DNA of 64,000 bases, taken from positions 305,216-369,215 of the forward strand of contig FUZM01000004.1 in NCBI GenBank assembly GCA_900167925.1. Reading direction: 5' to 3'. Shown here in pieces: positions 62,350-64,000 of this stretch. The notes under the pieces are model-generated. The model was not told the DNA's origin, made no database searches, and saw nothing but the letters and a program-made list of their open reading frames with translations. The translations under genes were made by a program, and so were the position numbers. Numbering within the stretch: the first letter of the stretch is position 1; each line of letters starts with the position of its first letter. This DNA comes from Bacteroidales bacterium WCE2008 (GTDB lineage: Bacteria; Bacteroidota; Bacteroidia; Bacteroidales; UBA932).

Positions 62350-63258
62350 TTATTTCACGAACATCACTGCTTCAGCTATAGAGTTGAGCTTTGTGTCGGC
62401 GCTGTCGGCGCGGCTTGCAAGGATACAAGGTGCTGTTGTTCCGACGAGCATTCCGGCCTGCTTTACTCCGCTGCAAAGCTTGGAGTTGGATTTCCAGAAT
62501 ACGTTTGCTGATTCGATATTAGGGAAGACGAGGCAGTCAGCGTCTCCGGCCACAGGGCTGGTGAGCTTCTTGATCTGCACAGCTTCAGCGTCGATCGCTA
62601 CATCAAGAGCGAGAGGACCGTCACCGATGCATCCAGGGATCTGGCCGCGGTCGCACATCTTGGCAAGCATTGCGCCTTCCATACAAGCCGGCATAGAGTC
62701 GAGCATCTGCTCGGAAGCGGCGATGAAGGCGACCTTAGGCTTGGCGATACCGAATGACTTGGCAACGCCGGTAACGAAACCGGTCATCTTGACCTTCTGC
62801 CTGAATTCAGGAGCAGGAATCACTGCCATGTCGGTAAGGAAGATAAGCTTGTGGTAATTAGGGTTCTCGATGATGCCGACGTGGCTGAGAAGTCCCTTTG
62901 CAGGAAGAAGTCCCGTCTCCTTGTTAAGGATGGCGCGGAGGAACTTGTCAGTAGAGCAGAGTCCCTTCATGAGGACATCGCCTTCCTTGTCATGGACCAT
63001 CTGGACAGCCTTTGCGACTGCCTTGATCTCAACCGGCTCATTTACGATCTCGAACTTTGCGACGTCGATGCCGTTCTTGGCGCAGACGTCCTTGATCATG
63101 TTCTCGTCACCTACGAGGGTGGCCTTTACGAAACCGAGGTCTACAGCCTTTCCGGCGGCCTCGATGGTATGCTCGTCGACTGCCCAGGCAGCGATAAGTT
63201 TCTTGCAGATATTATTGGCCTTGAGTTCGGCGAATACGTCTGAAAATTTTGTGATCAT
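62350..63258 (-). CDS. Phosphate acyltransferase of the Ptb type
   Basis: A 302-residue protein of the phosphate acetyl/butyryltransferase family, Ptb branch: IAAWAVDEHTIEAAGKAVDLG, LMKGLCSTDKFLRAILNKE and LSHVGIIENPNYHKLIFLTD. It converts an acyl-CoA and phosphate to an acyl phosphate. It follows acetate kinase after 6 bp, so acetyl-CoA to acetate with ATP formation is the most likely pathway, though butyryl-CoA is also possible. It is shorter than the usual Pta of Bacteroides. Confidence 0.88.
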   Translation of the reverse strand: MITKFSDVFAELKANNICKKLIAAWAVDEHTIEAAGKAVDLGFVKATLVGDENMIKDVCAKNGIDVAKFEIVNEPVEIKAVAKAVQMVHDKEGDVLMKGLCSTDKFLRAILNKETGLLPAKGLLSHVGIIENPNYHKLIFLTDMAVIPAPEFRQKVKMTGFVTGVAKSFGIAKPKVAFIAASEQMLDSMPACMEGAMLAKMCDRGQIPGCIGDGPLALDVAIDAEAVQIKKLTSPVAGDADCLVFPNIESANVFWKSNSKLCSGVKQAGMLVGTTAPCILASRADSADTKLNSIAEAVMFVK

Positions 63259-63264
63259 ATTATC

Positions 63265-64000
63265 TTAGTCTTCTAATGAATTTACGATATGCATTGTGTC
63301 CCTTGCGATGACAAGTTCCTCATCGGTGGTGATGAGGGCGACCTTTACCTTAGAGTCAGGGAGAGAGATGATGGCATCCTCGCCGAAAGCCTTGTTGGCT
63401 TCGTAGTCGAACTTGAGTCCGAGATAGGTGAAGTTCTCGCAGACACGGCGGCGGAGACGGTTGTTGTGCTCGCCGATACCGCCGGTGAAGACGATGAGGT
63501 CGACGCCGTTCATCTCAGCCACGAACTGGCCGATATTCTTTATGATATCGAAAGTAAGTTTCTTGAAGACAAGCTTTGACTTGTAGTCGCCGGCATTGGC
63601 CTTCTCGTCAAGCTCCCTGGCGTCAGAAGAAACGCCGGAGAGACCGAGGAAGCCGCTCTTCTTGTTGATAAGGGTGGTAACCTCGTCCGGAGAAAGATTC
63701 TCCTTCTTCATGATGTAAGGAATGACGTTGGCGTCGATGTTGCCGACACGGGTTCCCATGATCATACCCTCAAGCGGAGTGAAGCCCATCGAGGTGTCGA
63801 TGACCTTGCCGTTGACGATGGCGGTGATGGAGCTGCCGTTGCCGAGGTGGCAAGTGATTATCTTGGAGTTGTTGAGATCCACGCCGCAGAACTTCGCACC
63901 CTTCTGGGCGACGTACTGGTGGCTGGTTCCGTGGGCGCCGTAACGGCGGATACGGTATTTCTCGTAATATGAATACGGAAGAGCGTACATATACGCATAG
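63265..64000 (-). CDS. ackA: Acetate kinase, C-terminal part (cut by the window)
   Basis: The frame enters from the right edge; its N-terminal part is outside the window. The visible 244 or so residues include IRRYGAHGTSH, ITCHLGNGSSI, MGFTPLEGMIMGTRVGN and VFTGGIGEHNN, all in the order found in acetate kinases. These motifs, including the ASKHA phosphate and adenosine sites, fit AckA better than butyrate kinase. AckA makes ATP from acetyl phosphate. The Ptb-type acyltransferase gene is 6 bp downstream. Confidence 0.95.
   Translation of the reverse strand, partial: YAYMYALPYSYYEKYRIRRYGAHGTSHQYVAQKGAKFCGVDLNNSKIITCHLGNGSSITAIVNGKVIDTSMGFTPLEGMIMGTRVGNIDANVIPYIMKKENLSPDEVTTLINKKSGFLGLSGVSSDARELDEKANAGDYKSKLVFKKLTFDIIKNIGQFVAEMNGVDLIVFTGGIGEHNNRLRRRVCENFTYLGLKFDYEANKAFGEDAIISLPDSKVKVALITTDEELVIARDTMHIVNSLED

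Overview
The window looks like chromosome from an order Bacteroidales bacterium (phylum Bacteroidota). The evidence is a SusC/SusD pair, fimbrillin-type lipoproteins, DUF3822, DUF4922 and DUF6515 proteins, GldI-like FKBP lipoproteins, and many promoters of the Bacteroidota form TTTG-(19-21)-TAnnTTTG with little Shine-Dalgarno signal. The genus cannot be settled from the sequence. Most genes have moderate to high GC; a few patches are clearly AT-rich and look acquired.

Left part (1-12 kb): ten genes on the minus strand, from an acyl-ACP thioesterase (promoter near 11613-11643) down to glutamate racemase (ending at 126), are packed with gaps of -4 to +14 bp and probably form one transcription unit. 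Its core is peptidoglycan salvage: NamZ-type exo-muramidase, AmpG-like permease, a DUF4922-SpoIID fusion, a glycosyltransferase and MurI. A small membrane protein, a shared bidirectional terminator and tRNA-Val follow.

12-31 kb: an alpha-2-macroglobulin-like protein behind folC; divergently, an orphan AIR-synthase-like protein and a PIN-PhoH ATPase, then pyruvate phosphate dikinase with a clear terminator. A two-gene fimbrial lipoprotein locus faces LicD, Stealth and uvrA genes. An Smr-domain gene is divergent from uvrA.

31.9-35.2 kb: an AT-rich accessory stretch with a NERD/zinc-ribbon protein, three small proteins and a PI-PLC-like protein that lacks a signal peptide.

35-47 kb: a DNA glycosylase, a TPR protein, a BlaI/BlaR1-like regulatory pair whose sensor carries a TonB C-terminal domain, a lipoprotein with a possible barrel fold, a DUF5009-like acyltransferase, and a stand-alone SusC/SusD nutrient uptake pair with direct repeats upstream.

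47-49.7 kb: two small envelope genes, a REP-associated (Y1/HUH) transposase followed by three palindromes in a 52-bp period, then a gene-free stretch with duplicated tRNA-Asp fragments beside the intact tRNA-Asp.

49.7-64 kb: CstA, a lipoprotein with Cys/His protease-like motifs flanked by 13-bp inverted repeats, a HerA-like ATPase, rsmD with DUF3822, a membrane-anchored protein, a six-gene operon (DHH phosphoesterase, two FKBP lipoproteins, MATE pump, cytidylate-kinase-like protein, serine hydrolase), and at the right edge an acetate kinase gene (cut by the window) with a phosphotransbutyrylase-type acyltransferase for substrate-level ATP formation.
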